A stretch of DNA of 64,000 bases from contig NBAY01000027.1 of NCBI GenBank assembly GCA_002794775.1, positions 310,001 to 374,000 on the forward strand, in the 5' to 3' direction. The position numbers were made by a program, and so were the translations under genes. Positions 46,151-56,678 of this stretch are shown here, one piece after another (position 1 is the first letter of the stretch; each line of letters starts with the position of its first letter). The notes beneath the pieces are model-generated. The model saw only the letters and a program-made list of their open reading frames with translations. It was not told the DNA's origin and did not search any database. Source of the DNA: Porodaedalea pini. Lineage: Eukaryota > Basidiomycota > Agaricomycetes > Hymenochaetales > Hymenochaetaceae.

Positions 46151-47937
46151 TTAGATCATCGCCAATATTCGCCGGTAATCCTCTCGAACGCTCTGAAACG
46201 TTTCTTCGAGCTTTTCCAGTCTCTCTGACTTCTCGAGTTGAGCCAGAATCTCCTGCATACCATGAAATGGTCAGATACGAAGTGAAATCTACGAGAGAAA
46301 ATAACGAACATAGTTGAACTTGAATAGTCGCTCCTTAACTTGAAGCCTGTAAGCTCGCACTGCTTTAGAATCAGAAAGGTCGAGGTGCTTGAGAATGAGC
46401 ATTTCAATCAAGCGATGGAACTGGCGCTGTGCATGATGGACGAGAATTAATAAGTACCAAAAGTCGCGGGATTGATGTGCACGAACCCCTGCAATTTTCA
46501 AGTCCTGTCTCCATTTCTCCACCCATCCTTTTTGTGCAGGTGGACCCAGCTTCGCTCTGCCCTTTACAAGTCCCCCTTCTATGCTGCCGCCCAATGCTTC
46601 GGTAATGAACTGCTCATGTGTAAGGAGCATGCGCAGGTCGTTTCGATCACGCAGGTCCTCGAACGCTTCCGCGGGATCCTCAACGGTCAATTCCGCAATG
46701 CGCATTTGGCCGACGACATATTCGTAGATGGCAGTATATAAGGAAGCTGCGTGCACAGTTAGCGCCGTGGTAAGAGGCATCGTATGCAGATAGAAAACAC
46801 ATACAACCATGACCGGCACGTTGGTATGGTGGGAGAATGACGAACTGGCTTTACGCGGAGTTAGTTACAAATATCAATGGATGAAGGACAGAAGCTCACC
46901 TGAGCCGCATTCTCACCCTATCTGGAAAGCAGAAGAAAGGGTATAGGGAGGAGTATCCAACGAAGTGGTATGTAGGCGTATGCGTCGCGTCGCGTCGTTT
47001 TCGCTTCTCATATCTAATACTTATACCTTAGCAGCGCTTGATGCTACGAATGATTATACGTGGCTTACAGAACGACAAACTCCCACCCTTCCTCGTCCTC
47101 CTGGATGTATGAGCCTCCTTCAATGTATAGAAGAATGAACAGCTGCATTCGTCGATGGTATTCACGGAAGCCTGGCGTATGCCAGGTAGCCTTCGTCACA
47201 TTTTCAACGAGTACATCGAAGATAAAGGCGAGAATCACGTACATGATATACTTCATAGACAACGACGTCCTCGCTCCCGTCATCCAGATTCTCTCGTGAT
47301 TCAAACTTCTTGCTCTTTCCCTTGTCAGACGCGACGCTCCTCTTGTATGAGAATATCCTATCTCCGAGAGGCTTGAACTCTGTCGCATCTTTCTCGACAC
47401 GTGCAAGAAACTCCTTTTCGTCTTTGTAGTGTTCTGTTCAACTAAGACGTCGGCATTTCAACTCCATGTGGCACGTAAAACGAAGCGTACTCACCAACAG
47501 GTATGAATTTATTCAGCGTGCCTTCCACATCGTCTACAGTTGATGTTGACTGCAGCATTGCTGAAGAAGTCACAGAGAGGGATTGCACGAGGGATCCAGA
47601 TGCGAATCTAAGCTGAGACCTGTTCAGAATAAAACTGTACGACATGGACGGCTTTACTCACATCGATGACCAGGTCACGATATCCATATATTTTCTCTTC
47701 TTCGCCGTATATCTACATTGAAATAAGCTTGACAATTCAGAAAATGAGGTGGACTCTTACAGGATATGTGAAGGTTGGGTGGAAATCCTCGTATGTTTCA
47801 TCGTCCGTCAGAACCTCTTTATCCTGTGATGCACGAACTGTCTCTTCGACTTAGAGCTACGCTTTACATTAGATGTGATGTTTCTTACTCAAAGAGAGAG
47901 ACAGTGCCTCATTGGAGTCTACGGTCCAGTTGTCCAT
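46151..47937 (-). CDS. HAT1: Histone acetyltransferase type B catalytic subunit
   Basis: Ten small exons on the minus strand (47937-47889, 47843-47761, 47712-47662, 47612-47495, 47433-47243, 47190-47069, 47013-46900, 46850-46810, 46746-46310, 46252-46151) give 435 residues with consistent phases. The start MDNWTVDSNEALSLSL and the FHPTFTYPIYGEEEKIYGY segment match the HAT1 N-domain. The GNAT core includes GFREYHRRMQLFILLYIEGG, YHFVGYSSLYPFF, SQFVILPPYQRAGHA (acetyl-CoA loop) and YEYVVGQMRIAELTVEDPAE. The family C-terminus is VKERLFKFNYEILAQLEKSE. HAT1 with Hat2 acetylates new histone H4 at K5 and K12 before deposition. It is convergent with Dicer, 145 bp apart. Apparent stops at exon ends are intronic. 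Confidence 0.93.
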
Positions 47938-48179
47938 TTTGTTTACTTCGGAAGCGACGGATATGTCTTTATGAGTTCTCGTTTACTGACTCAGTGAGTT
48001 CAGGTCCCATCGACAACTCTCATCACGTCTCGTGATACTTGATCACGTGTGCGCGTTCGGAGCCAGGCGCGGCCAAGGTCAGCCTCAGTTCAAGTTGATT
48101 GAATGATTCTCTACTACTCCACCGACACTTTCTTGCGTATTTCCTCTCGCCCTTTCCGCGATCTAGATTCGAATGAGCG

Positions 48180-49500
48180 TGATGGATATCACTAAAACCC
48201 CTTCACGAACCCGAATACTACACCGGTGAAGTCCAAGCATCTTATGGATGCTACGAAGCATGAGAATTGCACCATAATGCAAGATTGCGCTGCTGGAAGT
48301 GCTCCAATGGCTCCTACCGAGGAGTTTGATAAACACTGTCTATCGCTTGAGGGAGGATTGGGATCTTTACCTCCTGGCTGGGACAGAGTCATGAGAAGGT
48401 TTTGCAATGAAGTCAAGACCGCCTCTAGAAAGTCAGCAATGATGGTGGGTTACACTTTTGCTAAAGTTTCATGTCATGCTACTAATTTCTTCTGCGGTTA
48501 GGAAGGCCTTAATGTTCTACGCGACCGGTGATGTTGGCTGTGGATCCCTTAAGCTTTTCGAAGGGAAAGACTTGCGACCTGATATTGTTGCTAGATGGAC
48601 TACGTCTATCTAGGCCAGGAAACTCGTCGGTTGGAAAGGCAAATCGAACGCGGTGCTATTCGAGTGCTTTGGACAGAGGTTCAAACCGTTCTTGAAGTCA
48701 AGAGGACAAGCCGCGAACCTCCATACGCTCAAGCAATTTCGTATGTGCATATATCACTTCGTGCACTGCCAAATTTAGCTAGGATGCTCTGTCTCTCCTG
48801 TGACAAAAACAGGTTCCATCTTTATAGGTCTGATACTTCTGGTGCCATCAGAGCACACCGCTATGATTTTGACAACCCAGCAAGTTGGCCCCTCCTTTTC
48901 GCCGTGACATAGTCTGCGAACCGAAGAAAGGATTACCAGTTTGGAACTCTGCACTGACGCTTTGTCCAGAAAAATTTTCAGTCAACTATCCACCCTTTGA
49001 ACCTTCGAGCTTGTTGCGGGTGATTCACACCAGTATGGGCACTTTCAAAGCCGCATGCACTGGGGTAGACCACATTACACGAGGCAGACGTGTGTTTTCG
49101 AAGACGAACTCGCCCAAAGGACGATTAAGGGTCACTAGTATGATGTAAACTGTCGATTTCACAAAAAAAGGAATATATGACAGCGTTCGAGGTAGGATAA
49201 CATGTTCTTCTATTCCTTGTCGGTTTTCATAAAAATTGCAAGGACATCAAATTGCCTTGACGGAGAGGCGTGTCTTACATCGCGATATGAGTCGTGGAAA
49301 CATCCTCATCGAACCTGTCCACCACGACACGGTATTACAGCAGTTTCCTGGTTCTGTGCCAATTGATAGGATATTCGATAACAATCCGTGAGTGGTTTTC
49401 CGTTGGAATACAATTCTTCGCTGACTGAGACGCTTTTTTCCAAAGAGGGTCCTAGTTCATCAGAAGGTGGTGCCGGCGGGGTGAGCTCTGCTCAAGGGAG
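48180..49500 (+). pseudogene. FunK1-type fungal protein kinase relic
   Basis: Separate frames carry pieces typical of basidiomycete FunK1 kinases: FHLYRSDTSGAIRAHRYDFD near 48820-48880, a glycine-loop-like stretch RVIHTSMGTFKAACTGVDH near 49020, and the catalytic loop ERRVLHRDMSRGNILIEP near 49265-49320. The pieces lie in different frames, with stops between them that I could not remove with clean introns throughout. The DFG-like and activation segments after the catalytic loop are missing. Some of the breaks may be real introns, so a truncated but expressed gene is possible. The upstream frame 48226-48501 may be its N-terminal exon. Confidence 0.55.
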
Positions 49501-50411
49501 AACGAAGGCGAAGCAGGAGCTGCATCGAGTGATGTTCAGGACTCAGGGAATGAGCCGTCGGTACTCTCTCGGCGGAGGAGTTTACGACTTCAAAAGAAGG
49601 ATCCTTAACCGCCTCTGTTTGTTTCAGTATTTCGTGGTTTTGTTTTGCATTTGTACCTCGCATTTAGACACTTATCATATTATATCATCATGCATAGATA
49701 TGCATAATTAATTGACACTCCAGTATTGGCCTTCTTCTGACCAAACTTTAGACTGTTTTGTGTGCTGACGACTTTGAATCGTAAGATGCCTTGATTTACT
49801 CTAGACTGCAAAGTTTGTCTTCATTTCAAGGGCCCACTTACATAACATATTACTTAGCGGCAAATCGAGAAGTAGCACAACCCCATCGGACTACTCGATT
49901 TTCGAGCCCGCTGCAGATAGGGAGACACTCACGTGCAGATATCAATAGAAAGTCGGAACGGTAATCATCAGCGAGCCTACTTTGTCTATGCATGACTTTG
50001 CAGAGAAACTATGCCTCTCCCTGTTTGCCACTTCTGCCCTCTACTGTACTTGCGGATGTCACTTGGCTGTTATGAATTACCATTCATGTGGCACTATGCC
50101 TGCATTGTTAGCCGATGATCAGCTTTGTATGGTGACCGACCTGCCCATAACCCGCCACGGTCTTGATGTTTACATGTTTGCATCCCACGACTATTAGTAA
50201 AAGCTACCGCAAAGGTGAAGAGCAACGGGCTCTCCTGCTTTGCTTCCCTCCCTGTCTCTTCTTCTGCCCACCAGATATAACGTCCCCCATTTGCCAAGCA
50301 TTCTTCTTCATCGTGGCGACCCGTGCATATCGAAGCTTTCACCGCTCGGTGATCATCCCAGCTGTGGTCCCAGCTTGTCATTCAAGTCATCGGAAAGGAA
50401 AACGAAAACTC
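49501..50411. other. Intergenic, no gene seen
   Basis: AT-rich 3' flank of the kinase relic, then the upstream region of an F-box gene. An open frame continues upstream of the chosen F-box start to 50163, but its composition there is unlike protein. Confidence 0.4.
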
Positions 50412-51779
50412 ATGGACACGGATTTCGACGAAGATAGGATTGAACCGATATTTACTCCTTCAGGGCCATGCGCCATGCGCAAGCTGCCATCCGAGTTACT
50501 CAACGAAATATTCTTATGGACCTTGCCACCTGTGCCGTCCTTTAGAGCTGCGGAGAGCCCGTTGGTGTTGACTCATGTGTGTAACTGGTGGCGAGAGTGT
50601 GCGGTTACGCAATCGGGGCTTTGGGATACAATTTATCTTCCTTCGCCCATTGAAGGACTCTCGTCTGGGATTGTAGAGCTCTGCAAAATCTGGCTAGAAA
50701 GATCGAGGGCCCGCCCATTATCGGTTGACTTCCATCTGGCCAGCGATTACCAACCATGGAAAATATCCGTGGATCATGTCCTTGCTGTACAAGAGGTGGT
50801 ACGGATACTTGCCCCGCATGCGCACCGGATAACGAAGCTCCTGCGCATCTTTCCCCGTTTTCTTCTAGATGATCTACGTTTGGAAGACATGACCAACCTA
50901 GACGATTTGTTTATCTGTGATATCTCAGACAATATTGCTGGACAGACACGCATCGCGCCACAAGGCTTCCAGGTTCCCGATACGCTGCGGTGCTTGTCTC
51001 TTAGGCAGACTTTCTTCGATATCAAAGCGTTTTCCTCACTCAGACAAATTGCACATCTGGATCTGTGGCAGCTTCAAGGAGAGGGACAGATGTCGATTGG
51101 GACCTGCCTCAATCTTATGCGAGAACTAAATTGGCTAGAATCGTGCACGCTGGATGTCGCTCAGGGTGAATACAGTAGAGAAGTCTTGTTGCCGGAAATC
51201 CGTATGCCCAATCTCTCGTTCCTATTCATTTCTTGGGACTGGCTCGTCGATGTTGGACCCATCCTAGACGTCCTACATACACCGAATCTCCGACGCCTCG
51301 GTCTAAGGGGCCCTCCACCGACTCGCCGCCAGTGGACCCATCTTCGGCGCTTCTTGAAGCGCGGCCGTCCTGCTCTCACACAACTCTCTATCAAGGAAGT
51401 CGGTTTTACCGACATCCAACTGCTCGACTGCCTGAGGCTCGTCCCTACGCTCACGAACCTCTCCCTGAGCCACTGCTCCGTCGACAGCACCTTCATCAAG
51501 ACGCTGCGCTTGGATCCCCGGGTCCCCGTTATGCATAACGTCCTGCCCATGCTCGAGTTCCTCTCCCTCGAGGCTTGCGACGATTTCGAAGTGAAGGACC
51601 TTATCGCAATGCTCAACACACGCGGGAAAAGCCGTCAGGTCCGCGCTCGCCGCCTGCGCGGCATCCGCCTGTCTTTCTGCAGGAGGATACTTGAGACGCA
51701 TCGCAAGGACATCGAGAACTCCGGTATTGAGAACGTTATTGTCCGCGTCAACCGGTCTTCGCGAAATACACCTAGATGA
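50412..51779 (+). CDS. F-box protein (LRR-like C-terminal region)
   Basis: A single exon. I chose the ATG at 50412 (MDTDFDEDRIEPIF) rather than 50163, because the intervening residues look like untranslated sequence; this gives 455 residues. The F-box-like domain is MRKLPSELLNEIFLWTLPPV followed by LVLTHVCNWWRECAVTQSGL and WDTIYL. The rest has irregular leucine-rich repeats (HLDLWQLQGEGQ, LRRLGLRGPPPTRRQWTHLR, LLDCLRLVPTLTNLSLSHCS, LEFLSLEACDDFEVKDLI). Such proteins recruit substrates to SCF ubiquitin ligases via Skp1; substrates cannot be guessed. A divergent paralogue lies downstream at 52731. Confidence 0.85.
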   Translation: MDTDFDEDRIEPIFTPSGPCAMRKLPSELLNEIFLWTLPPVPSFRAAESPLVLTHVCNWWRECAVTQSGLWDTIYLPSPIEGLSSGIVELCKIWLERSRARPLSVDFHLASDYQPWKISVDHVLAVQEVVRILAPHAHRITKLLRIFPRFLLDDLRLEDMTNLDDLFICDISDNIAGQTRIAPQGFQVPDTLRCLSLRQTFFDIKAFSSLRQIAHLDLWQLQGEGQMSIGTCLNLMRELNWLESCTLDVAQGEYSREVLLPEIRMPNLSFLFISWDWLVDVGPILDVLHTPNLRRLGLRGPPPTRRQWTHLRRFLKRGRPALTQLSIKEVGFTDIQLLDCLRLVPTLTNLSLSHCSVDSTFIKTLRLDPRVPVMHNVLPMLEFLSLEACDDFEVKDLIAMLNTRGKSRQVRARRLRGIRLSFCRRILETHRKDIENSGIENVIVRVNRSSRNTPR

Positions 51780-52730
51780 CTCGCTGTTCCCTATAGCTTT
51801 GAGTGGTTTGCTGAACAGTGGAGTCTCCGTAGGGATTCTGTGCTCAAGGATGTTTGTCTGGAATTGCTTCTGATTTGGTATTCGCTCTCTCATCCGGCTG
51901 TACTCAATGCTGTTTTGCTTTCCATTCTGCTCCATAGTTTTTCATACATGGCTTTTGTGTTCATCCAACTGAACTGAACGCGTACAACTTAGACTCCCTA
52001 CACTGTAGATACTCTGCATCATTTGTTATCATTATGGATTTCCTTTCTTGCAAGCCGTGTGCGTCTACCTACAGAACTATCCCACGACAAGTAAACCGAA
52101 TGAGCATGCAATAATAATAACAAAACACTTATAGTGGTGAATAGTCAGATTCGACCAGACGGAATATGGTCCACGATGCATTGTAAGGGATAGCGGCATT
52201 CAGTGTTTGATTCACTGACGCAGAACAGACTTTGCTCTTTGCTCTTTTCTGCAGAGCAGCAACAATCTCGACTGAACTTTGGTCCCGGCAAAACTCGACG
52301 CCGGGGCACGCCGAGCTTTGCGGCCTCAATTCCAATTCCATTCCTTTGAATTCGCATACTCGGAACTCGTCAACCAATAGGGACTCGCGGCATCCGGTGG
52401 GTATTCCACGCAATACTGGGGTTGAGGCCATCATGGTGCAGACAAAGGATGCTGTCGTTCTGCATTCTTCGCATGGGAGGGCGAGAATTTGCGGGCTGAC
52501 TGTGTGGAACAAAGTCGTGGTTGTCTTTGCGAGCGCAGAGTCAGAGGAGTTGTGATGCAGGGACACATATGAAAGGATGTTGCCTCCCCCGTCGTGAGAC
52601 GGAATCCTTCCAACCGAGAGAGAATATCGCAGGACGACGACAGCGTCCCCGAGAAACGAAAGAAAAGAAGAAGAAGAAAGGAAATTAAAACGATTGGATA
52701 AGATAGGATAGGATAGGACGGCAGAAGTGC
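51780..52730. other. Spacer between the two F-box genes
   Basis: There is no supported gene. Overlapping frames at 52129-52566 occur on both strands without motifs. A gataggataggatag-type short repeat lies just upstream of the next start (about 52700-52717). Confidence 0.5.
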
Positions 52731-54251
52731 ATGGACAATTCCGTATTCAGGCGTCTCCCCGCGGAGCTCATCAGCGAGGTCTTCCGGCACTGTCTGCCAG
52801 ACAAGCCGAGTTTCTCCCCTCTCACAGCCCCGCTCGCGCTCACGCGGGTCTGCCACGCCTGGCGCACCATCGCGCTCGACTCGCCGCGCATCTGGGCGCG
52901 CGTCGTCGTTCCGGACTGGCAGGAGCTCCCCGCGAACGTCGGCGAGCTCGTGGAGCTGTGGGTCGAGCGCTCCGGCGAGGCCCCGCTCGATGTCGACATC
53001 AGCCTGTTCAACGAGGACGTGATGGTCTTGCCGGACTCCGCGACGCTGGAGGAGCTGCATAGTCTCCTCAGGGAGCTCCTTGCGTTCCTCGGGCCGCGAC
53101 GCGCGCGGATACAGCGCTTCCGCGGCGTGTTCCCCGAGTTCCTCATGCGCGACGTAGGCGTGGCTGAGATGGTGAACGCCGAGCATGTCTACTATTGCGG
53201 GATGCTGGGCGACAGGATGGCGCTGCAGGGCATGGAGGAAAACGAAGTCGAACTCTTGCAGACGAGGCTGGACCTGGGCCCGCCAAGGGAGTCGCTCCGG
53301 TCGCTCGCCATCTGCGGGTGCGCCGTAGACCTCGCATCTGTCAAGGTACAGACGCAGTTGACACATCTCGAGCTCCTCGACCTGCATCGCGGCGGCGACT
53401 TGTGCCAAGAGACCGCCTTTGAGATCATACAAAGCTTGCCCGGGCTGAAGACGTGCATCATGGATCTCACGCGGTACGAGCGGCAGGACTGGGTAGCGCC
53501 GAGCGAGCGCGTCGTTTTGGAGAACCTGGAGCTGCTCTTCCTCTCATGGGTCTTCCCCGCCGACGTCGATTTGCTCCTCGGCGGCATCGCAGCGCCAAAG
53601 TTAATCAAGCTCGGCTTGCGAGGCACCCCGATGGTCGCACAGCGGCCGTGGAACGGGCTACACAGTTTCCTCGACGCCTCCAAGGCGCCAATCCAGCGCA
53701 TCTCGCTCGGGGACTTCGGCTCCGTCGACGCGCAGCTCCTCAAATGCTTCTCCTGCTGCCCGGAGCTCGTGCACCTCACGATCAACCACAGCGAGATCCC
53801 CGACGCCGTGTTCCGCACCCTCACATGCACAGACGAGCTGTGGGACTCGCGGCTGCTGCCGAACCTCCAGATCTTCAACATGGGCGCGTGCGAGGGCTTC
53901 GCGCTCGAGAGCGTGCTGAATTTCCTGAAGAGCCGCGCGAAGGACGCGCCGGAGGGCGTGGTGAAGCTCACGGAGGCGGCGATCATGTACTGCATGGCGA
54001 TTGTGCAGAAGCACGCGCCTGCGCTTGAAGAGTGCGGTGTGGAGAACTTGATCTTGGAGGCAGCCGAAGATGAGTCTGTGTATCCTTATGCGCGAGTCGT
54101 CGAGACGCACCGCGAGCTGCTTGCGATGCTATATCAAAATGATGAGGATGAGCTCCCACCCTTTCCAGATTTTGACGATGAGGACGAGCAAGAGGAGGAG
54201 GAAACTGGTGAGACGGAACTCGAGGGAAACGAACGGGAAGAGACGCAATGA
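52731..54251 (+). CDS. F-box protein, acidic C-terminus
   Basis: An intronless 506-residue frame. The F-box-like domain is at residues about 5-55: FRRLPAELISEVFRHCLPDK, LALTRVCHAWRTIALDSP, RIWARVVVP. A leucine-rich region follows (LTHLELLDLHRGGDLC, VVLENLELLFLSWVFPADVD, LIKLGLRGTPM, LVHLTINHSEIPDAV). The last ~40 residues are acidic (DEDELPPFPDFDDEDEQEEE). It is a divergent paralogue of the gene at 50412 but is much richer in G+C at third positions. The predicted role is a substrate adaptor of an SCF ubiquitin ligase; the target is unknown. It marks the start of the GC-rich gene-dense block. Confidence 0.87.
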   Translation: MDNSVFRRLPAELISEVFRHCLPDKPSFSPLTAPLALTRVCHAWRTIALDSPRIWARVVVPDWQELPANVGELVELWVERSGEAPLDVDISLFNEDVMVLPDSATLEELHSLLRELLAFLGPRRARIQRFRGVFPEFLMRDVGVAEMVNAEHVYYCGMLGDRMALQGMEENEVELLQTRLDLGPPRESLRSLAICGCAVDLASVKVQTQLTHLELLDLHRGGDLCQETAFEIIQSLPGLKTCIMDLTRYERQDWVAPSERVVLENLELLFLSWVFPADVDLLLGGIAAPKLIKLGLRGTPMVAQRPWNGLHSFLDASKAPIQRISLGDFGSVDAQLLKCFSCCPELVHLTINHSEIPDAVFRTLTCTDELWDSRLLPNLQIFNMGACEGFALESVLNFLKSRAKDAPEGVVKLTEAAIMYCMAIVQKHAPALEECGVENLILEAAEDESVYPYARVVETHRELLAMLYQNDEDELPPFPDFDDEDEQEEEETGETELEGNEREETQ

Positions 54252-54696
54252 AGAGCGGCGCAAAATGCAGTGAGGCAGATACAACATTCTTTCGGCATTC
54301 CTTTCACTTCTACGGCTTTGACACTTGTAGCATAGACAACATAACCTGAGTATACACGAAATTTCAGTTGAGCTCATATACAATGTCGTGTAGACCGTTT
54401 ACCTGAGAGTTAATTGTGTACCCACTACTTTAAATCTACTCAACACTGCCGGCTGGGGCCTTTCTCAAAGTGACACTCAGACACTCACAGAACGCATCCC
54501 TCATACTCGCCACCCGCTGACGCTAGACAAACATATCCACTTTTCAAGAGCATCTAAGAGCAGTTCGCCGGCTCATCAAGCCGCGAGCGCTTTGTAAAAC
54601 TTTGAAGAGCACACATCAATTGAAATGATATAACACACTCATTCACCTGCCAATACATCAGACAACTACACGGCGTGTAGGGAAGTGAACACTTAC
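54252..54696. other. Spacer, 3' flanks of F-box gene and dioxygenase gene
   Basis: The 445-bp gap lies between convergent genes. I see no gene; only 3' flanking sequence is expected. Confidence 0.5.
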
Positions 54697-55962
54697 TCAC
54701 TCATCTAGTTCCGCGCTAAGCACACGCATCCGATCTCGCACCGGGTCCTCCTCTAGATAACAGCCCTTTAACCAGCGACTCGCCTCTCCCTCCCTCTCTT
54801 CCTCACTTTCCCCGACCTCCTCGAACGCCGCTCGCCCATGGAGCACTCGCCGGTTATCAAACACCACCGCATCGCCCTCCCTCAAGAGGCGTGTAACGCA
54901 CGCCGCGGGGTCGTCCAAGCGCTCCGCAAACGCAGCAAGCGCCTCGTAGAACGCGCGCGGCGTATGCACGGGGAGGGGCGCCTGGAAAGGCGGGGAGTAG
55001 TTGATGCTCGTGATCGAGCCCTGCGAATGTGAGACCTCGAAAGTCGGATGCGAGTATTGCAGGTGGTGGCCGTCGTTGATGTAGTGGAAGGGCACGGGTG
55101 TGGTTGAGAGCTGGGCGAAGGCGGCCGGGGACGATGATTGGAGCTGTTGGGCGGCATGGAGGGCGTCGACGAAAAGGGATTGGCCGCCGTGCACTCGATT
55201 TCGTAGGGAGTGGAGTATTTGGTAGCGTGGCGGTTCCTTGAAGTAACTATATGCCATATTAGCTTTTCATTTTTTATTATTAAAAAGATAGACACACAGA
55301 AGATCCATGTGCAATCCCAAATCCAAGTTCGTATATGCGATATTCTTGCTATTCCGCACGTTCCGCACGTCCCACGTCTCGCCATAGAACGTCCTCCGGA
55401 TCTCTCCCAGCCGCGTCGCAAGTGCACGAAGCGCACATTTCGCATCGGACGTCTCCTGCATCGGCACGCCCGTGAAGAACACCAGGCCGTCACGGAGGAG
55501 CTGCTTGTACACGCCCAGCAGCGTCTCGGGCTTGTCGAGCTCGGCGTATGGGATTGACGCGAGGGACGCGGCTGGGGCGGCTGTCCATGGCTCGGGATGC
55601 ACGTCGTGGTGGAAGGCAGAGAGCGCTAGGGGCGAGGCGTGCTGCGCGAGGAAGGAGGCGGGGTAGAACGAGATGTGTCGGGAGTCAGGCGTCCATGAGA
55701 CGCGCAGCCCGCCATCGACGGCCTCTGCTGACGCGGGCGCGACGCCTTGGGCGAAGTCGGACGAGCGGTGCAGCTTCTGGCGCGTCGACGGGTGCACGCA
55801 CACCGGACACTGGCACGCGTCGCGCAGCCAGACGAATGGGAAGGAGGCACGCAGTGCAGGGATGGAGATGCCGTCACGCCCAACGGCGATGGTAGAGAAA
55901 AGTCGTCGTAGCGGGGAACACCTCAACGCCTCGCGTGGCGCGCGGAGGTTGCGCAGGATCAT
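54697..55962 (-). CDS. Gamma-butyrobetaine dioxygenase-like Fe(II)/2-oxoglutarate oxygenase
   Basis: Two exons (55962-55298 and 55246-54697) give 404 residues. The start MILRNLRAPREALRCSPLRR with RRLFST looks like a mitochondrial presequence. The N-terminal zinc-binding domain typical of the BBOX/TMLH family is LRDACQCPVCVHPSTRQK. The TauD-like catalytic domain has DGLVFFTGVPMQE, the iron-binding HxD in LGLHMDLLYF (completed across the intron), YQILHSLRNRVHGGQSLFVD, and the distal His and oxoglutarate-binding Arg region VVFDNRRVLHGRAAF. It fits the last step of carnitine synthesis, or the related trimethyllysine hydroxylase; sequence alone does not settle which. A (GCC)n tract sits immediately before the start codon. 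Confidence 0.87.
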
Positions 55963-56678
55963 TGGTGGCGGCGGCGGCGGCGGCGGCGTGGAGGATATCG
56001 AGCAAGGGACGAACGAGAAAAGCTGTCAAGTGCGGAATGCATGGTGCCGCCGGTCATCCGCGAGTAAGTAGCCTGTGATTTAACCTGCGTTGTTGTGTTC
56101 GTCGTCAATATTAATGTTGTTGAACTCAAGTCGATTCGAGTCGTCGTAGGCGTCGTTGTAGACGCTCGCTGAGCTTGATCACCGTCTGAGGTCAAGAGCA
56201 GCGGTTGCGGAGAATAGGCGGCGCTCGCCGTCATCACCGCTGCTTTCAAGTTGCAATGGAATAAAATAAAGCTAAAAAAACAAAAGGGCAAAAAGGTCTG
56301 CGAAGGGCACGAAACCTAGCGCGTCTGACACTCCGCCCCGAACTCCTACGACTAACTCGGACTGTCGAGCAGGTTGCAGAATTGCTTCCCTGGCCCGTCA
56401 TCGACGATATTATTCCAAGTCCAGACACAGCCTCCGCCGCGTCGAACAATGGCGTCCAAGTTTTCGAGAGAGGGCGAATCGAACCCAGCGCGCTGAGGAT
56501 CTTTAGCCGCTGGAAATCACCACCTCGCATTCCCGGGTTAGGGCCGTTACAGCCTGAGCCATTGGACTATTATTTTTGAATTTTTTGTCGGAAACCTGAA
56601 CGGAAATCTGCTTGACGCGCCCAATCGCCGTTCACATTCGGCCAGCTCTCTTCCTCGTCGACGTCCACAACGAGCAAC
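55963..56678. promoter_or_regulatory. Divergent intergenic region, dioxygenase and CDC73
   Basis: A (GGC)n run (55967-55988) directly precedes the dioxygenase ATG. A degenerate tRNA-like stretch with A- and B-box resemblance lies at about 56480-56575 on the minus strand. No further gene is supported. Confidence 0.45.

Noticed and set aside
47065..47406. Apparent HAT1 C-terminus ending at TAA 47065
   Set aside because: That stop lies in an intron (donor GTAAGCC); the acetyltransferase core continues in exons down to 46151.
50163..50411. Upstream extension of the first F-box ORF
   Set aside because: Hydrophobic, Cys/Pro-rich composition unlike an F-box N-terminus; likely 5' untranslated sequence that happens to be open.
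52431..53432. Long minus-strand frame antisense to the F-box gene at 52731
   Set aside because: It is a shadow of a GC-rich coding region; the plus-strand frame carries the F-box and leucine-rich signatures.
56480..56575. tRNA-like stretch on the minus strand with A-box (TGGCTCAGG) and B-box (GGTTCGATTCG) resemblance
   Set aside because: D-stem, T-stem and acceptor stem do not pair and no anticodon loop could be placed; at most a degenerate tRNA relic.
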